Assembly (NCBI GenBank): GCA_024998595.1
Contig: JACOEK010000001.1
Location: 186,001 to 250,000, forward strand
Origin: Nitrospira sp.
GTDB taxonomy: Bacteria > Nitrospirota > Nitrospiria > Nitrospirales > Nitrospiraceae
Direction: 5' to 3'
Length of the DNA: 64,000 bases
Shown here piece by piece: positions 1 to 8,499 of this stretch; the first letter of the stretch is position 1; every line of letters begins with the position of its first letter. The position numbers and the translations under genes are program-made. The notes under the pieces are model-generated. The model was not told where the DNA came from and did no database searches. It was given only the letters and a program-made list of their open reading frames with translations.

Positions 1-49
1 ACAGCAGAGAAATCAGGATGAAAAGGGTGAGCAAGATCGGGCGAAACAT
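1..49 (-). CDS. 5' end of an exported or membrane protein (partial)
   Basis: An ATG on the minus strand at 49 opens a frame that runs off the left edge after 16 codons. The visible residues are M-F-R-P followed by an almost unbroken run of Leu, Ile, Phe and Thr, which looks like the hydrophobic core of a signal peptide or first membrane helix. No clear Shine-Dalgarno sequence precedes it. It would be divergent from anmK. Function cannot be told from this much sequence. Confidence 0.4.
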   Translation of the reverse strand, partial: MFRPILLTLFILISLL

Positions 50-209
50 CCGGCGGACGGTAACATCCGATTTTCGCAAAGTCAACGCGATGGCCTGCAC
101 AGATGGAATCCTTTACAGAACTGCAGCGCTTGACCCGTTGCGTGGTTTCGATTAGCGTAGCGCACCGCATGCCAGGCGGATGCTTGGCATGCGGTGCGGG
201 GAGAACGGG

Positions 210-1394
210 ATGAAGATTATCGGACTCATGTCCGGGACATCGGCAGATGGTGTGGACGCGGTGCTGGTCAATATCGTCCGCCGCGGGGGCAGACCGAACA
301 TCACGCCCATCGCCTTCTCATCCCTGCCCTACCCTCGAACACTGCAGCAACGAGTGGTGGATCTGTCGCTTCACGGCCAGGTGGCGGAGATCTGCCATAT
401 GAACATGTACCTGGGGGAATTGTTTGCCAAGGCGGCGCTCAAGGTGATTCGAGCCGCGAAGTGTCAGCCGTCCGATATCCACGCCATTGGATCACACGGC
501 CAGACGATCCACCATCTGCCGAAGGGAACGCGCGAGCCGGGTACGGGCCTGGTTCGATCGACATTGCAAATTGGTGAGCCGGCCGTGATTGCAGAGCGTA
601 CAGGTATCACCACCGTCGCAAATTTCCGGCCGCGTGACATGGCGGCGGGTGGTGAGGGAGCTCCGCTGGTTCCCTATGCCCATGCGATCGCCTTCAGCCA
701 TGCACGTCGGGGTCGGTTGGTGGTGAATATCGGGGGGATTAGCAATGTGACGTATCTTCCTGCTGGCGGCGGCGTGGTTGATGTGCGCGCGTTTGACACA
801 GGGCCAGGCAACATGGTGCTCGACGCAATCATACAGGGAGCGACAAAAGGCCAGCGTGCGTATGACGCCGGGGGGAGATGGGCGAGCAGGGGAACCGTCA
901 ATCGGGCTCTGCTCACGGAACTTATGGCCCATCCGTTTTTGACGCGGCGTCCGCCGAAGTCTACCGGACGGGAAGAGTTCGGTGCTCCGTTCGTTCGCAC
1001 CTTGCTCGACAGGCAGAAGAGGGCGCGGTTATCGATGGAAGACCTGCTGGCGACCTGCGCGGCCTGGACGGCGGAAGCGATCGGGTCGTCCCGGCGGTGG
1101 GTTCACGGCAAGATCGATGACGTGATCGTCGGTGGCGGCGGCGTGTCCAATCGAGCCATTATGGCGTCACTGCGGACGGTGTTTGCTCCTGCGCCCGTGC
1201 TGACGTTCGATGAATGCGGGTGGAGCAGCAAGGCGTTTGAAGCGACGGCCTTCGCATTGCTCGCTCACGATCTGTTGCACGGGCAATGCACAAATGTTCC
1301 GCAAGTGACAGGGGCTCGTCGTTCCGTTTTACTCGGTTCCGTGGTTCCCGGCGGTATGGGTAGGCGGAGTATGGGCCTGTCTCTGCCTCGTTAA
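210..1394 (+). CDS. anmK: anhydro-N-acetylmuramic acid kinase
   Basis: AnmK phosphorylates 1,6-anhydro-MurNAc and opens its anhydro ring, giving MurNAc-6-phosphate in cytoplasmic peptidoglycan recycling. The 394-residue protein has the family length. It begins MKIIGLMSGTSADGVDAVL, the ATP-binding phosphate-1 loop of the family, and carries FDTGPGN and a C-terminal GGGGVSN motif. The frame is open from 180, but ATG 210 is preferred because GGGGAGA lies 6-10 nt upstream and the conserved N-terminus starts there. The next gene follows after 15 nt, so the two may be cotranscribed. The lytic transglycosylase at 5249 acts in the same recycling route. Confidence 0.95.
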   Translation: MKIIGLMSGTSADGVDAVLVNIVRRGGRPNITPIAFSSLPYPRTLQQRVVDLSLHGQVAEICHMNMYLGELFAKAALKVIRAAKCQPSDIHAIGSHGQTIHHLPKGTREPGTGLVRSTLQIGEPAVIAERTGITTVANFRPRDMAAGGEGAPLVPYAHAIAFSHARRGRLVVNIGGISNVTYLPAGGGVVDVRAFDTGPGNMVLDAIIQGATKGQRAYDAGGRWASRGTVNRALLTELMAHPFLTRRPPKSTGREEFGAPFVRTLLDRQKRARLSMEDLLATCAAWTAEAIGSSRRWVHGKIDDVIVGGGGVSNRAIMASLRTVFAPAPVLTFDECGWSSKAFEATAFALLAHDLLHGQCTNVPQVTGARRSVLLGSVVPGGMGRRSMGLSLPR

Positions 1395-1409
1395 TTCAAT
1401 CGGACTGTC

Positions 1410-1928
1410 ATGGACCTACTCTTTCCTCTCCTCGGTATAGGCGCGCTGGTCTTTCTGGGAAGTTTGGCCTGGGAGACATTCGGACGGCGGCGTGCGCCGG
1501 CTGCGCCGGGGGACAACCTGCCGTCCGGAATGGCATTTGCCCCCAAGCCGCTGCTGACGGATCAGGAGGTTCAACTGTATAACCTTCTCCGTCTGGCGGT
1601 AGAAGATCGCTATCTGTTATTCACGCAGATTCCTCTGTGGAGTATCTTGGATTTGCGCGTTCCATCCGGAATGCCTCCGGCTGAGACGCTGCGGGAACTG
1701 GCGCTCACCCGGGCAACGTTTGTATTGGTGCATCCCGGCAGCCGGTTAGTAGAGAAGGTGGTGCAGGTCGAGCGACCGGCACCGGAGGCTGAAGCGGATG
1801 GAGCCTCTGACTCTCTGTTCGACGGTGCCCTTCGCGCCGCTGGCGTGCAACTCGTAAGGCTGAGTTCCTTACACACGTATACGGTTCCAGGTCTCGTGAC
1901 GGTCCTGGATCTTGCCGATCCGGACTAA
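1410..1928 (+). CDS. DUF2726-like membrane-anchored protein
   Basis: A protein of 172 residues. Residues 1-22 form one hydrophobic segment ending in WETFGRRR, so it is likely N-terminally anchored with the rest in the cytoplasm. Residues about 45-125 resemble the DUF2726 fold: LLTDQEVQLYNLL, then a YLLFTQIPLWSIL stretch and a beta-strand pair around FVLVHPGSRLVEKVVQVE. The usual cysteine-containing end of DUF2726 is not obvious. Its role is unknown in the family; some members resemble nucleases or topoisomerase-associated domains. It sits 15 nt after anmK on the same strand. Confidence 0.6.
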   Translation: MDLLFPLLGIGALVFLGSLAWETFGRRRAPAAPGDNLPSGMAFAPKPLLTDQEVQLYNLLRLAVEDRYLLFTQIPLWSILDLRVPSGMPPAETLRELALTRATFVLVHPGSRLVEKVVQVERPAPEAEADGASDSLFDGALRAAGVQLVRLSSLHTYTVPGLVTVLDLADPD

Positions 1929-1991
1929 TGCCGGTTCGGTCAAGGACGCGGACGGGTGGACGACCTGCAGCGACCGAATGTGGCAACCCGG

Positions 1992-2513
1992 TCAGTTCGG
2001 TTCAGCTGCGATGGGTTCTCCCTTTGCGACAGCGGCGTCTATCGCCTTACGTGCGACTTCTGCTTCAGGACTATCGGGATATTGGCCCGTAACCCGTTCA
2101 TACATGAGTTGGGCTTTTTCGAGGTCGCCCTGTTTCGTGTAGATTTGTCCGATTTTGAGGGTCGAGGCCGCGAGTTTCTGACTCATCGGATAATCTGAAA
2201 TGAGCCGGAAGAATGATCCCAGCGCTTCCTCATGTCGTCCCATGCGGTACTGGCATTCACCCATCCAATATTGCGCGTTGGCCGACAAGGAGGATTGCCC
2301 ATGAAGTTCGAGGAAGAAGCGGAACCCCGCGAGTGCTGCGGCATAGTCTTTGTGGCGGAACTCGTCCATCACACGGTCGTAGAGGCGGCGTGAGGCATCC
2401 GGTGGCTGGGGCGACGCCGCGAGCAGATCCGAAGCGCTCGCCAGCATGCCGAACAACACCAATGTGGCACCGATGCCTCGCATTTTCCCAAGGGTGAGTT
2501 GAACCATGGTCAT
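1992..2513 (-). CDS. exported TPR protein, CpoB/YbgF-like
   Basis: The protein is 173 residues. A signal peptide (about residues 1-32, ending LLAASPQPP) is followed by three TPR-like repeats of the CpoB/YbgF/BamD type: YDRVMDEFRHKDYAAALAGF, AQYWMGECQYRMGRHEEAL and LKIGQIYTKQGDLEKAQLMY. Start ATG 2513 is chosen because AGAGGGG lies 5 nt upstream. The frame is open 65 codons further, but that stretch lacks any family similarity. CpoB-like proteins couple Tol-Pal to cell-wall synthesis at division. No tol-pal genes are visible here, so the assignment is to the fold only. Confidence 0.8.
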   Translation of the reverse strand: MTMVQLTLGKMRGIGATLVLFGMLASASDLLAASPQPPDASRRLYDRVMDEFRHKDYAAALAGFRFFLELHGQSSLSANAQYWMGECQYRMGRHEEALGSFFRLISDYPMSQKLAASTLKIGQIYTKQGDLEKAQLMYERVTGQYPDSPEAEVARKAIDAAVAKGEPIAAEPN

Positions 2514-2830
2514 AGCAGCCCCTCTTTCTTCCGTGGTGGCAGAGCCTGGATCCCGTCCATTATCGTGGGACGTCGATATGAAAGAACTGCACCAGCCGGA
2601 GGCGGTCGAGAATCTATTGTGAAATTGTATGGTTGGCACGATCGGAGTGGCGAATGAATCAGAAAGTCCGGTGTGAAAAGCACACAGGGTTGTACGGAAA
2701 AGGGCCAATCGTGAGGATGAGGGGAGACTGGTTGACAGAAAGCACGTTCTCGTTTGTTGTCGGTTAGCGCTCCATTTGTTGTTGTGATCGGCCGGGCCGA
2801 TCTGAATTCAAAGAGGATTGAGACAGTCGT
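2514..2830. other. divergent intergenic region, weak promoter only
   Basis: This is the spacer between the leftward TPR gene and the rightward beta-helix gene. A TTGACA hexamer lies at 2732-2737, but 17 nt downstream there is only TGTTGT, a poor -10 match. No convincing gene, repeat or hairpin was seen. Confidence 0.4.
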
Positions 2831-3664
2831 ATGGATAGACCTCCTGAGCCTGGTTCATTCGGCGCAAAGAAGGACCCCCTCACCGAGCCGCCGCCCAATC
2901 CCAAGGGCGGCAAGACGCTGATTGTCGATGCCCTGGACCCCGGTGCCTACATTCGTCCCAGCGCGGCGCTCAAGGATGCCGGAGATGATGATCAGGTGTT
3001 TATCCGCCCCGGCATCTATGAAGACAAGGTATTTGTCGCAGATAAGCCGGTGCTCCTTGTGGGGGCTGGTCGAGACCAGGTGCAGATTTACAGTCGGCGG
3101 GGCGGGCCGCTCTATTTGCAACGGGTTCCCAATGGCATGATTGCCGGGATTACCTTCCGGTATGTGGGCAGCGATCAGCATTCCGCCATGAATGTCTTAG
3201 ACTCGGTGTGCACGATTATGCAGTGCCGGGCTATGGAGGGCATCCTGTCCGGAGTAGTGATTTATGGGCCGGAAGCCAGACCGACGTTTCTCGATAATGA
3301 GGTTTGTTTCAACAGGGAATCGGGCATCTTTGTGTTTGCGGGCGCGCAACCGCGTGTGGCGCAGAATGTATGTTATGGCAACCACCACTTTGGGTTGGCG
3401 GTGCGAGATCAGGGAAGCCATCCAGAGTGTGTCCGGAATGTGTGCCATAGCAACATGCTGAGCGGCATGCTCTTGTTCCATCATGCGGAGGCCCTGCTCT
3501 TGGATAATATCTGCCGCGACAACCAGCACTGGGGACTCGTGATGACGCCGGACTCGCATCCGACTCCTTCACAGGAGGAATTGGTCGCGGCGAACGTCTT
3601 CCTGCCCAATCCCCGCGGCTCCTTGATGGTGACGGAGCAACCCCTCGCCGATATCGGGCGGTAG
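2831..3664 (+). CDS. right-handed parallel beta-helix protein
   Basis: A protein of 277 residues without a signal peptide. From about residue 50 it consists of short repeats typical of pectate-lyase-like or NosD-like beta-helices: DNEVCFNRESGIFVFAGAQP, QNVCYGNHHFGLAVRDQGSH, RNVCHSNMLSGMLLFHHAEA and DNICRDNQHWGLVMTPDSHP. Each carries the N-x-C-x-x-N...G pattern, so a conserved Cys stacks on each rung. No catalytic Asp cluster of pectate lyases is evident, so a binding or scaffold role is as likely as carbohydrate cleavage. AAAGAGGA precedes the start. The gene stands alone and converges on a GGDEF gene. Confidence 0.8.
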   Translation: MDRPPEPGSFGAKKDPLTEPPPNPKGGKTLIVDALDPGAYIRPSAALKDAGDDDQVFIRPGIYEDKVFVADKPVLLVGAGRDQVQIYSRRGGPLYLQRVPNGMIAGITFRYVGSDQHSAMNVLDSVCTIMQCRAMEGILSGVVIYGPEARPTFLDNEVCFNRESGIFVFAGAQPRVAQNVCYGNHHFGLAVRDQGSHPECVRNVCHSNMLSGMLLFHHAEALLLDNICRDNQHWGLVMTPDSHPTPSQEELVAANVFLPNPRGSLMVTEQPLADIGR

Positions 3665-3730
3665 CGGCGGGGTCGTGAGATGTGCGTGGATTCCAACTGC
3701 GGCTGGTGACGAGGGCGTCACGCAGCGTGT

Positions 3731-4663
3731 CTACGAGAGCGGAGCGGGGACGTCGGACGGAGAATGGCCGGCCGGTGAATGAAAGTGATAGCGGCCTCCG
3801 CCCTGCTGTTTGGCGGCGTACATGGCTTTATCGGCGTGCCTCAGCAGTTCGTCGAGATCTTCATCATCCAACGGATACAGGGTGATGCCGATACTTACGC
3901 CGATTGAGATGCGATGCGGTCCGATCTGAAACGGCGTACCGATCGATTCTACGATTCGCTTTGCGACAACCAGCACATCTTCTTCACCTGAAATCCCTTC
4001 CAGGATGGCGGTAAATTCATCGCCGCCCATGCGGGCGACGGTATCGACCTCTCGCACACATTCCATCAATCGCGTGGCCACCTCTTTCAGCAGCTGATCG
4101 CCGATATCGTGCCCCAGCGTGTCGTTGACGGCTTTGAAACGATCCAGATCAAGGAGCATGACCGCCAAGGGCTGATCCTTCCGTTTGCTGCGGGCCATGG
4201 CGTGGATGAGCCGGTCACGAAACAACGCGCGATTGATCAAGCCGGTGAGGGGATCATGCTGCGCAAGATAGGTCAGTCGTTCCTGCGCCTTTTTGCGTTC
4301 GATCGCATAAAGAATGGACCGTGCAAGAAATTCAGTCCCGCCTTCTCCCTTGACCAGATAGTCCTGCGCGCCGTGCTGGAGCGCCTGTAGCGCGAGCGGG
4401 TGGTCATCGTGTCCGCTTAAGACGACGACCGGTACATCAGGGCTTGTTGCCAACACCTGAGTGACGGTGGCCAGGCCATGTGTGTCCGGGAGCGAGAGAT
4501 CGAGGAGGACGACATCGAATCGGTCTCGGCTCAATCGAGCGAGTCCATCAGCCAGTACGGAGGCATGGGTAATCTCGAAACGGTCCAGCGACCATTCGGC
4601 AAGGAGGTCCTGCGTGAGTTGGGCGTCGACGGAATTGTCTTCTACCAGGAGCAGTTTGATCAT
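3731..4663 (-). CDS. response regulator with diguanylate cyclase (GGDEF) output
   Basis: The protein is 310 residues. A receiver domain occupies residues 1-120, with the acidic pocket in LLLVEDN, the phosphoacceptor Asp in VVLLDLSLPD and the Lys in YLVKGEGG. A GGDEF domain follows (about 135-300) with an intact active site, ARMGGDEF. The product inhibition site REVD lies five residues before GGDEF, so feedback by c-di-GMP is expected. Phosphorylation presumably promotes dimerisation and c-di-GMP synthesis. ATG 4663 begins directly at MIKLLLVEDN; an in-frame TTG lies 21 nt upstream. No cognate histidine kinase is adjacent. Confidence 0.93.
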   Translation of the reverse strand: MIKLLLVEDNSVDAQLTQDLLAEWSLDRFEITHASVLADGLARLSRDRFDVVLLDLSLPDTHGLATVTQVLATSPDVPVVVLSGHDDHPLALQALQHGAQDYLVKGEGGTEFLARSILYAIERKKAQERLTYLAQHDPLTGLINRALFRDRLIHAMARSKRKDQPLAVMLLDLDRFKAVNDTLGHDIGDQLLKEVATRLMECVREVDTVARMGGDEFTAILEGISGEEDVLVVAKRIVESIGTPFQIGPHRISIGVSIGITLYPLDDEDLDELLRHADKAMYAAKQQGGGRYHFHSPAGHSPSDVPAPLS

Positions 4664-5248
4664 GAGGCAGCGCTCAGACTTCAATCACAACCGCATTTCA
4701 TGGCCTGATATGGAGAACTCTGTCGTAAACAGGTCTCCGCCTGGAGAGCAACCATGAGTATCGGCAAGGTCCTGCTCATCATACATGAGTGGTGAGGCTG
4801 GGCGCGGATTCAGTGCGAGAATTTCTCCCGGCCCACGGTTTCGTGCGTTGAAGGACCGGCTTGATCGGGATTCTAGCATGTCGTTCAAAACCTTCAAACA
4901 ATAGCCTGCTTCTCGCCTGATCTGCCTGTGAAAAAATGGTTCAGTCCGTGGCTTGATATCTGCTTCGTCCGTTCCCTATCGCCGGCATCCGTGCATCACT
5001 CCTGCAACCGACGGCAACGAGCATATGGCCAAAATATGGTCAGATGGCGCCCAAAAATCGGCTCGGCTCGAACTTCGTATCTGTCTGGGCAAAATTGTAT
5101 GCGGAACCCTTTTCCTAACCACGGGATGTTGTTGGCTGTGGGCGTTTTTGTGCAACCAGCTGAGTGGCATGAAAGCTGCGGGAGCATGACTGATTCACGA
5201 CGCTCTGAAGTCCCTCGGAGAAGAACAGCAGGAGAGGAGGGAGGACGT
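4664..5248. other. long intergenic region without a firm gene
   Basis: This 585-base spacer separates the leftward GGDEF gene from the rightward lytic transglycosylase gene. A frame is open upstream of the transglycosylase from GTG 4928, but it has no family similarity and no start signal. A short frame from ATG 5025 (54 codons) contains one hydrophobic stretch but no good ribosome binding site. Neither is supported as a gene. Confidence 0.4.
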
Positions 5249-6025
5249 ATGGCCCACGAACAATCTGCTTGGATCGAGCGTGCTTTTCAATGCACACCTC
5301 CCGACGATCGCAGTCTGAGCGGAGACGCGCGGACATCCGTCTCCTGGGCGATTCCGTTGGCCATCGCGAGTGCGCTGATTGTGGGGGATTCCGCTTCCGG
5401 GGAAAGCGACATCTATGGCTATGTGGGAGCGAACGGTGTGTTCGAAATGACGAATGTTCCCACTGACCGACGCTTTCGTCCGGCTGAGTCGCACGTCAAC
5501 CGGTTGTCACATCGAGTGTCCGTAGAAGAGGTGGAGGACGCGGTTGAGCGCTATGCTTGGCAGTTCCACCTGCATCCGGCGTTGCTACTGGCCGTGATCA
5601 AGGCAGAGTCGGATTTTAATCCCACCGTCATTTCCCGGGCCGGCGCGGTGGGGCTCATGCAGTTGATTCCCGAAACGGCCATTCGTCACGGTGTGCAGAA
5701 TTTGTATGACACGGGCGACAACGTGCGCGGTGGCGCGCGGCATCTGCGGTATTTGCTGGATCGTTTCAATGGGAATGTCCGGTTGGCCGTGGCGGCGTAC
5801 AATGCAGGGGAACGACGTGTGGAGCGATATCACGCGATTCCGCCTTATCCCGAAACCCGCGACTATGTCCGAAAAGTGATGATTTATTACAAGAACTTTC
5901 GGGGAGATTATCACGCGTCGCCCCGAAAAGCGGTGTTGATGGCTATGCACCATAAGCCTTTGCAGTTCGAGCCCCTGTCCGTTCCAGTCGATTTCCGGAA
6001 TACTCGCCGAGCTGCTAGAAAGTAG
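5249..6025 (+). CDS. lytic transglycosylase (SLT domain)
   Basis: The protein is 258 residues. A hydrophobic segment at about 32-50 (VSWAIPLAIASALIVGDSAS) suggests export. A short DUF4124-like strand region follows (DIYGYVGANGVFEMTNVP). The SLT/MltE-type catalytic domain runs from about 90 to 215, with the catalytic Glu in AVIKAESDFNP, then SRAGAVGLMQLIP and AAYNAGERRV. It cleaves the MurNAc-GlcNAc bond to form 1,6-anhydro-MurNAc in the periplasm. ATG 5249 follows GGAGGGAGGA by about 4 nt, which fixes the start. It works upstream of AnmK, whose gene lies about 4 kb to the left. Confidence 0.92.
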   Translation: MAHEQSAWIERAFQCTPPDDRSLSGDARTSVSWAIPLAIASALIVGDSASGESDIYGYVGANGVFEMTNVPTDRRFRPAESHVNRLSHRVSVEEVEDAVERYAWQFHLHPALLLAVIKAESDFNPTVISRAGAVGLMQLIPETAIRHGVQNLYDTGDNVRGGARHLRYLLDRFNGNVRLAVAAYNAGERRVERYHAIPPYPETRDYVRKVMIYYKNFRGDYHASPRKAVLMAMHHKPLQFEPLSVPVDFRNTRRAARK

Positions 6026-6460
6026 CGCTAAAAGAGAAATCCTCAAATCCCGCTATCGCACCGATTGAAGGAATAGAAAGGCCAAAGCAAGGCCTGCCTG
6101 TCGTTTGGATTCTCCCTGTCGATAGCCCCTCCGGACATCAGAAAGATTGGCTTAAGTATATTCCATACTCGTCCACGGAGAGTTTTGGGAGATGGTCGTG
6201 GGGCATAAACGTTTCATGTTCTGACAGTGTGCGTGAAAGCTGTCTAATCGTGAGCAGCCGTCAGGCTATTGAAGAGGGCTTCCAGGCATAGGGTTTTGCC
6301 TAGGTGCGACCAGGGCTCTCCTAGGGCACCATAAGTGAGGGAATACATTGTGAATCACTTCCTCGACCCCAGCCATTACGTAGAGCTTGTTTGGTAAGAC
6401 TCTCTGGGGCCAGGTGACGTTATTGCCATCATCTACGTTCTGCGCAGGGGGAGTCATTTC
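6026..6460. other. intergenic region, weak hairpin only
   Basis: This 435-base spacer lies between two rightward genes. An AGGCC/GGCCT inverted repeat with a 7-nt loop lies at 6079-6095, 55 nt after the transglycosylase stop. It could be a weak terminator, but no T-run follows. A second 5-bp hairpin (GACAG/CTGTC) lies around 6221-6243. No gene was recognised. Base composition becomes more AT-rich from here to about 8500. Confidence 0.35.
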
Positions 6461-7315
6461 TTGTCTTCCGCCTCATCCTTCCAATCGCACAAGGGGCATC
6501 CCAGGCGTGAACGGTTCTCCGTGAGTCGGCTGATTTCTGCCTTGGCATGGCCGGTTAAAACGATTGTTAGGCGGCTCCTGGGAGAGGGCTTCTATCAAGA
6601 GGCACGCGTAACCTTGCTCCACGAGCACGGCGGAGTCGGCCTGGATTGGAAATGGGGAAACTCTCTCCGTCGCGTCCATCCCATTCGGCGTGATTTCGGC
6701 TGGCAGTCCGGGCAGCCCATCGATCGTTATTACACTGAAGAACATTTTCTGCCGGCATACCACACGGACATTCGCGGCCGCGTCTTAGAGATCGGCGACG
6801 ACCGCTATACCCGGCAGTTCGGAAAGGAACATGTCACCGTTTCGGATGTGCTTCATGTGAATCCCGGCATAAGTGGTACCACCATCCAGGCTGACCTCAC
6901 GGACGCAGGGCATCTCCAATCAGACACGTACGACTGCGCCATTCTGACCTTTACCTTGCAGTTTATTTTTGATGTTCCAGCGGCGCTCAACACCATCGCA
7001 CGTATCTTACGACCGGGAGGCGTCTTGTTGGTGATCGTGCCAGGGATTAGTCAGATTGCCCGCTACGATATGGATACTTGGGGCGAATTTTGGCGGTTCA
7101 CGTCACTCTCTGCCAGGCGATTATTTGAGCAAGTGTTTCATGCGGAGGACATTACGATCACCACGTACGGTAACGTCTTGTCTGCACTTGCGAGTTTGCA
7201 TGGTCTCCACTCAACAGAGCTCACCAAGGGGGAATTAGATCATTGGGATCGTGACTACGAGCTCGTCATCGGTATACGCGCCGTAAAGCGTCTCGATGGC
7301 CGAATTGGAGCCTAG
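6461..7315 (+). CDS. class I SAM-dependent methyltransferase
   Basis: The protein is 284 residues. The SAM-binding motif I region is RGRVLEIGDDRYTRQFG (about 106-122). Motif II/III regions are DTYDCAILTFTLQFIFDVP and ARILRPGGVLLVIVPG. The N-terminal block with YYTEEHFLPAYH is typical of methyltransferases found in polysaccharide or glycan clusters. The substrate cannot be told. The start is TTG 6461, with GGGGGAG 7-8 nt upstream. No sugar genes are adjacent, and the gene sits in the AT-richer stretch that may be part of an island. Confidence 0.75.
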   Translation: MSSASSFQSHKGHPRRERFSVSRLISALAWPVKTIVRRLLGEGFYQEARVTLLHEHGGVGLDWKWGNSLRRVHPIRRDFGWQSGQPIDRYYTEEHFLPAYHTDIRGRVLEIGDDRYTRQFGKEHVTVSDVLHVNPGISGTTIQADLTDAGHLQSDTYDCAILTFTLQFIFDVPAALNTIARILRPGGVLLVIVPGISQIARYDMDTWGEFWRFTSLSARRLFEQVFHAEDITITTYGNVLSALASLHGLHSTELTKGELDHWDRDYELVIGIRAVKRLDGRIGA

Positions 7316-7577
7316 GGCAGCTCTGTCCCTCCAATGGCCTCTGATAGGGAAGCCAACCACGAACGCTCGGAGCGTGCCTCGTCAGCCGAAACAGCTCCTT
7401 CAAAAAGCACTCACACGGCGTCTAATGTTTCGTGTCGACGAAAACCGCGTAATACGTGGGCATGGCACCTCGCCCGATCGCTTCTGGCAGGAAACATTTC
7501 TAACAATGTGGCAACGAGGCGTGAATAACGGCTGCGCTATTGAGGAGTCTATGATTGCGAAAATTTATGTCGAACTC
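7316..7577. other. convergent intergenic region, no gene seen
   Basis: This spacer between two converging genes is AT-rich. Two overlapping open frames here (about 64 and 104 codons) have no recognisable domain, no ribosome binding site and no hydrophobic or repeat pattern. They are not accepted as genes. Confidence 0.4.
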
Positions 7578-8276
7578 TTAATGCAGATATCCCGGAGGCA
7601 GGGCATTTAAGATTAACGCGTCCGGTACCATACAGAGCTGTTGGATGGTCTTATCAAGAGCAGTGTTCAGACTGATATTATTGGACGATGCTGACGTGGA
7701 GGAGCCTCGTTCCACGTAATGAGGATTGAGTCGAGAGAGGGTTTCATTGATGTAAAGTGACGGATGAACCAACAGGCCTTGCCGCAATACTTCGTGGGGC
7801 AAGGTATCCGCATGATATTGGCAGATACCGGAGAGTGCCGGGTGCGCGTGAAGAAATTCTTCGAGCCGCCATTCGTAATCAAGAAGTTTTGAGAAATCTC
7901 TTTCCGGACCAAATTCCAGCGACATATCGCCTGTACACCAAAGACCGTGATACCCGTCACGTAATGCCTGGTTTAGCGCGTCTTCAAGCATTCCTAACAT
8001 TCGATCAATATCGAAATGCCCGTCGGCAAGATGCGCGCTGTTTGAAGACAGCACGAGACTGCCTTTCACAACCTCCTGCGTGATATCGATTCCTCCGGCC
8101 AACAGATAGGGCCGAATTGCGGCGACCATAGTCGAAGTATTCAAATACAGGCAGCGATAATTCTCGGTGAGCTTCTGTCGAATCAGTGCCGAAAGCCCAG
8201 ACAGATGCGTTGCAGGAGAGCCTTTATAAATCAGACATTGGTGACGAGGAATGGGTGTCATGACATTCGGCGGCAT
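7578..8276 (-). CDS. MEDS-domain sensory protein (DcmR-like)
   Basis: The protein is 232 residues. The whole length to about residue 190 matches the MEDS domain, found in DcmR and many stand-alone or kinase-linked sensors: PRHQCLIYKGSP at the start, then YRCLYLNTS, a DIDRMLGMLEDALNQALRDG helix, WCTGDMSLEFGP and ICQYHADTLP. It is RecA-like in fold, but the ligand is unknown in the family. No DNA-binding or kinase domain is attached. No strong Shine-Dalgarno sequence is seen before ATG 8276 or ATG 8261, so the start is uncertain. It is divergent from arsR. Confidence 0.8.
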   Translation of the reverse strand: MPPNVMTPIPRHQCLIYKGSPATHLSGLSALIRQKLTENYRCLYLNTSTMVAAIRPYLLAGGIDITQEVVKGSLVLSSNSAHLADGHFDIDRMLGMLEDALNQALRDGYHGLWCTGDMSLEFGPERDFSKLLDYEWRLEEFLHAHPALSGICQYHADTLPHEVLRQGLLVHPSLYINETLSRLNPHYVERGSSTSASSNNISLNTALDKTIQQLCMVPDALILNALPPGYLH

Positions 8277-8297
8277 AAGTTAGACGCAATGGAACCA

Positions 8298-8311
8298 AAT
8301 ATGTCCATATT
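8298..8311. promoter_or_regulatory. inverted repeat upstream of the MEDS gene
   Basis: AATATG-TC-CATATT is a perfect 6-bp inverted repeat 22 bases upstream of the MEDS start codon. It is flanked by GGAA on the left and CC on the right. The size suits a dimeric regulator. The regulator is not known; ArsR from the neighbouring gene is one candidate. Confidence 0.4.
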
Positions 8312-8330
8312 CCTTAATTGGCGCTTCCCA

Positions 8331-8346
8331 GATACTACATAGTATC
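8331..8346. promoter_or_regulatory. second inverted repeat in the MEDS-arsR spacer
   Basis: GATACTA-CA-TAGTATC is a perfect 7-bp inverted repeat in the middle of the divergent spacer. Its sequence differs from the repeat at 8298, so two different proteins may bind, or one of the two may be an RNA hairpin in the MEDS leader. Confidence 0.4.
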
Positions 8347-8463
8347 TCATAAGGGATATCTGATCACGTAAAATTGAAAAAGTCATTGTGCTGTGGCAGC
8401 ATCTGAATCGCCCGAATCGCCAAATGGCCATGGAGAAACATTGTCTAGTTATCCGGCAGGGCT

Positions 8464-8493
8464 TTGACGCATCAACTTTTGTTGTTGTATTAT
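8464..8493 (+). promoter_or_regulatory. sigma-70 type promoter of the ars operon
   Basis: TTGACG (8464-8469) and TATTAT (8488-8493) are separated by 18 nt. A CAAC-TTTT-GTTG inverted repeat (8473-8484) lies between them, where an ArsR-type repressor would block RNA polymerase. Transcription should begin about 7 nt after the -10 box, at or next to the arsR ATG at 8500, which predicts a leaderless or nearly leaderless mRNA. Confidence 0.55.
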
Positions 8494-8499
8494 GGCTCC

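Noticed and set aside
2732-2760. TTGACA as a promoter of the beta-helix gene
   Set aside because: The -10 position holds TGTTGT, too poor a match to list as a promoter; kept only as a remark.
4928-5248. N-terminal extension of the lytic transglycosylase by 107 codons
   Set aside because: No family similarity and no ribosome binding site, whereas ATG 5249 has a strong one.
7296-7610. Plus-strand open frame of 104 codons after the methyltransferase
   Set aside because: It overlaps the ends of both flanking genes and shows no domain or start signal.
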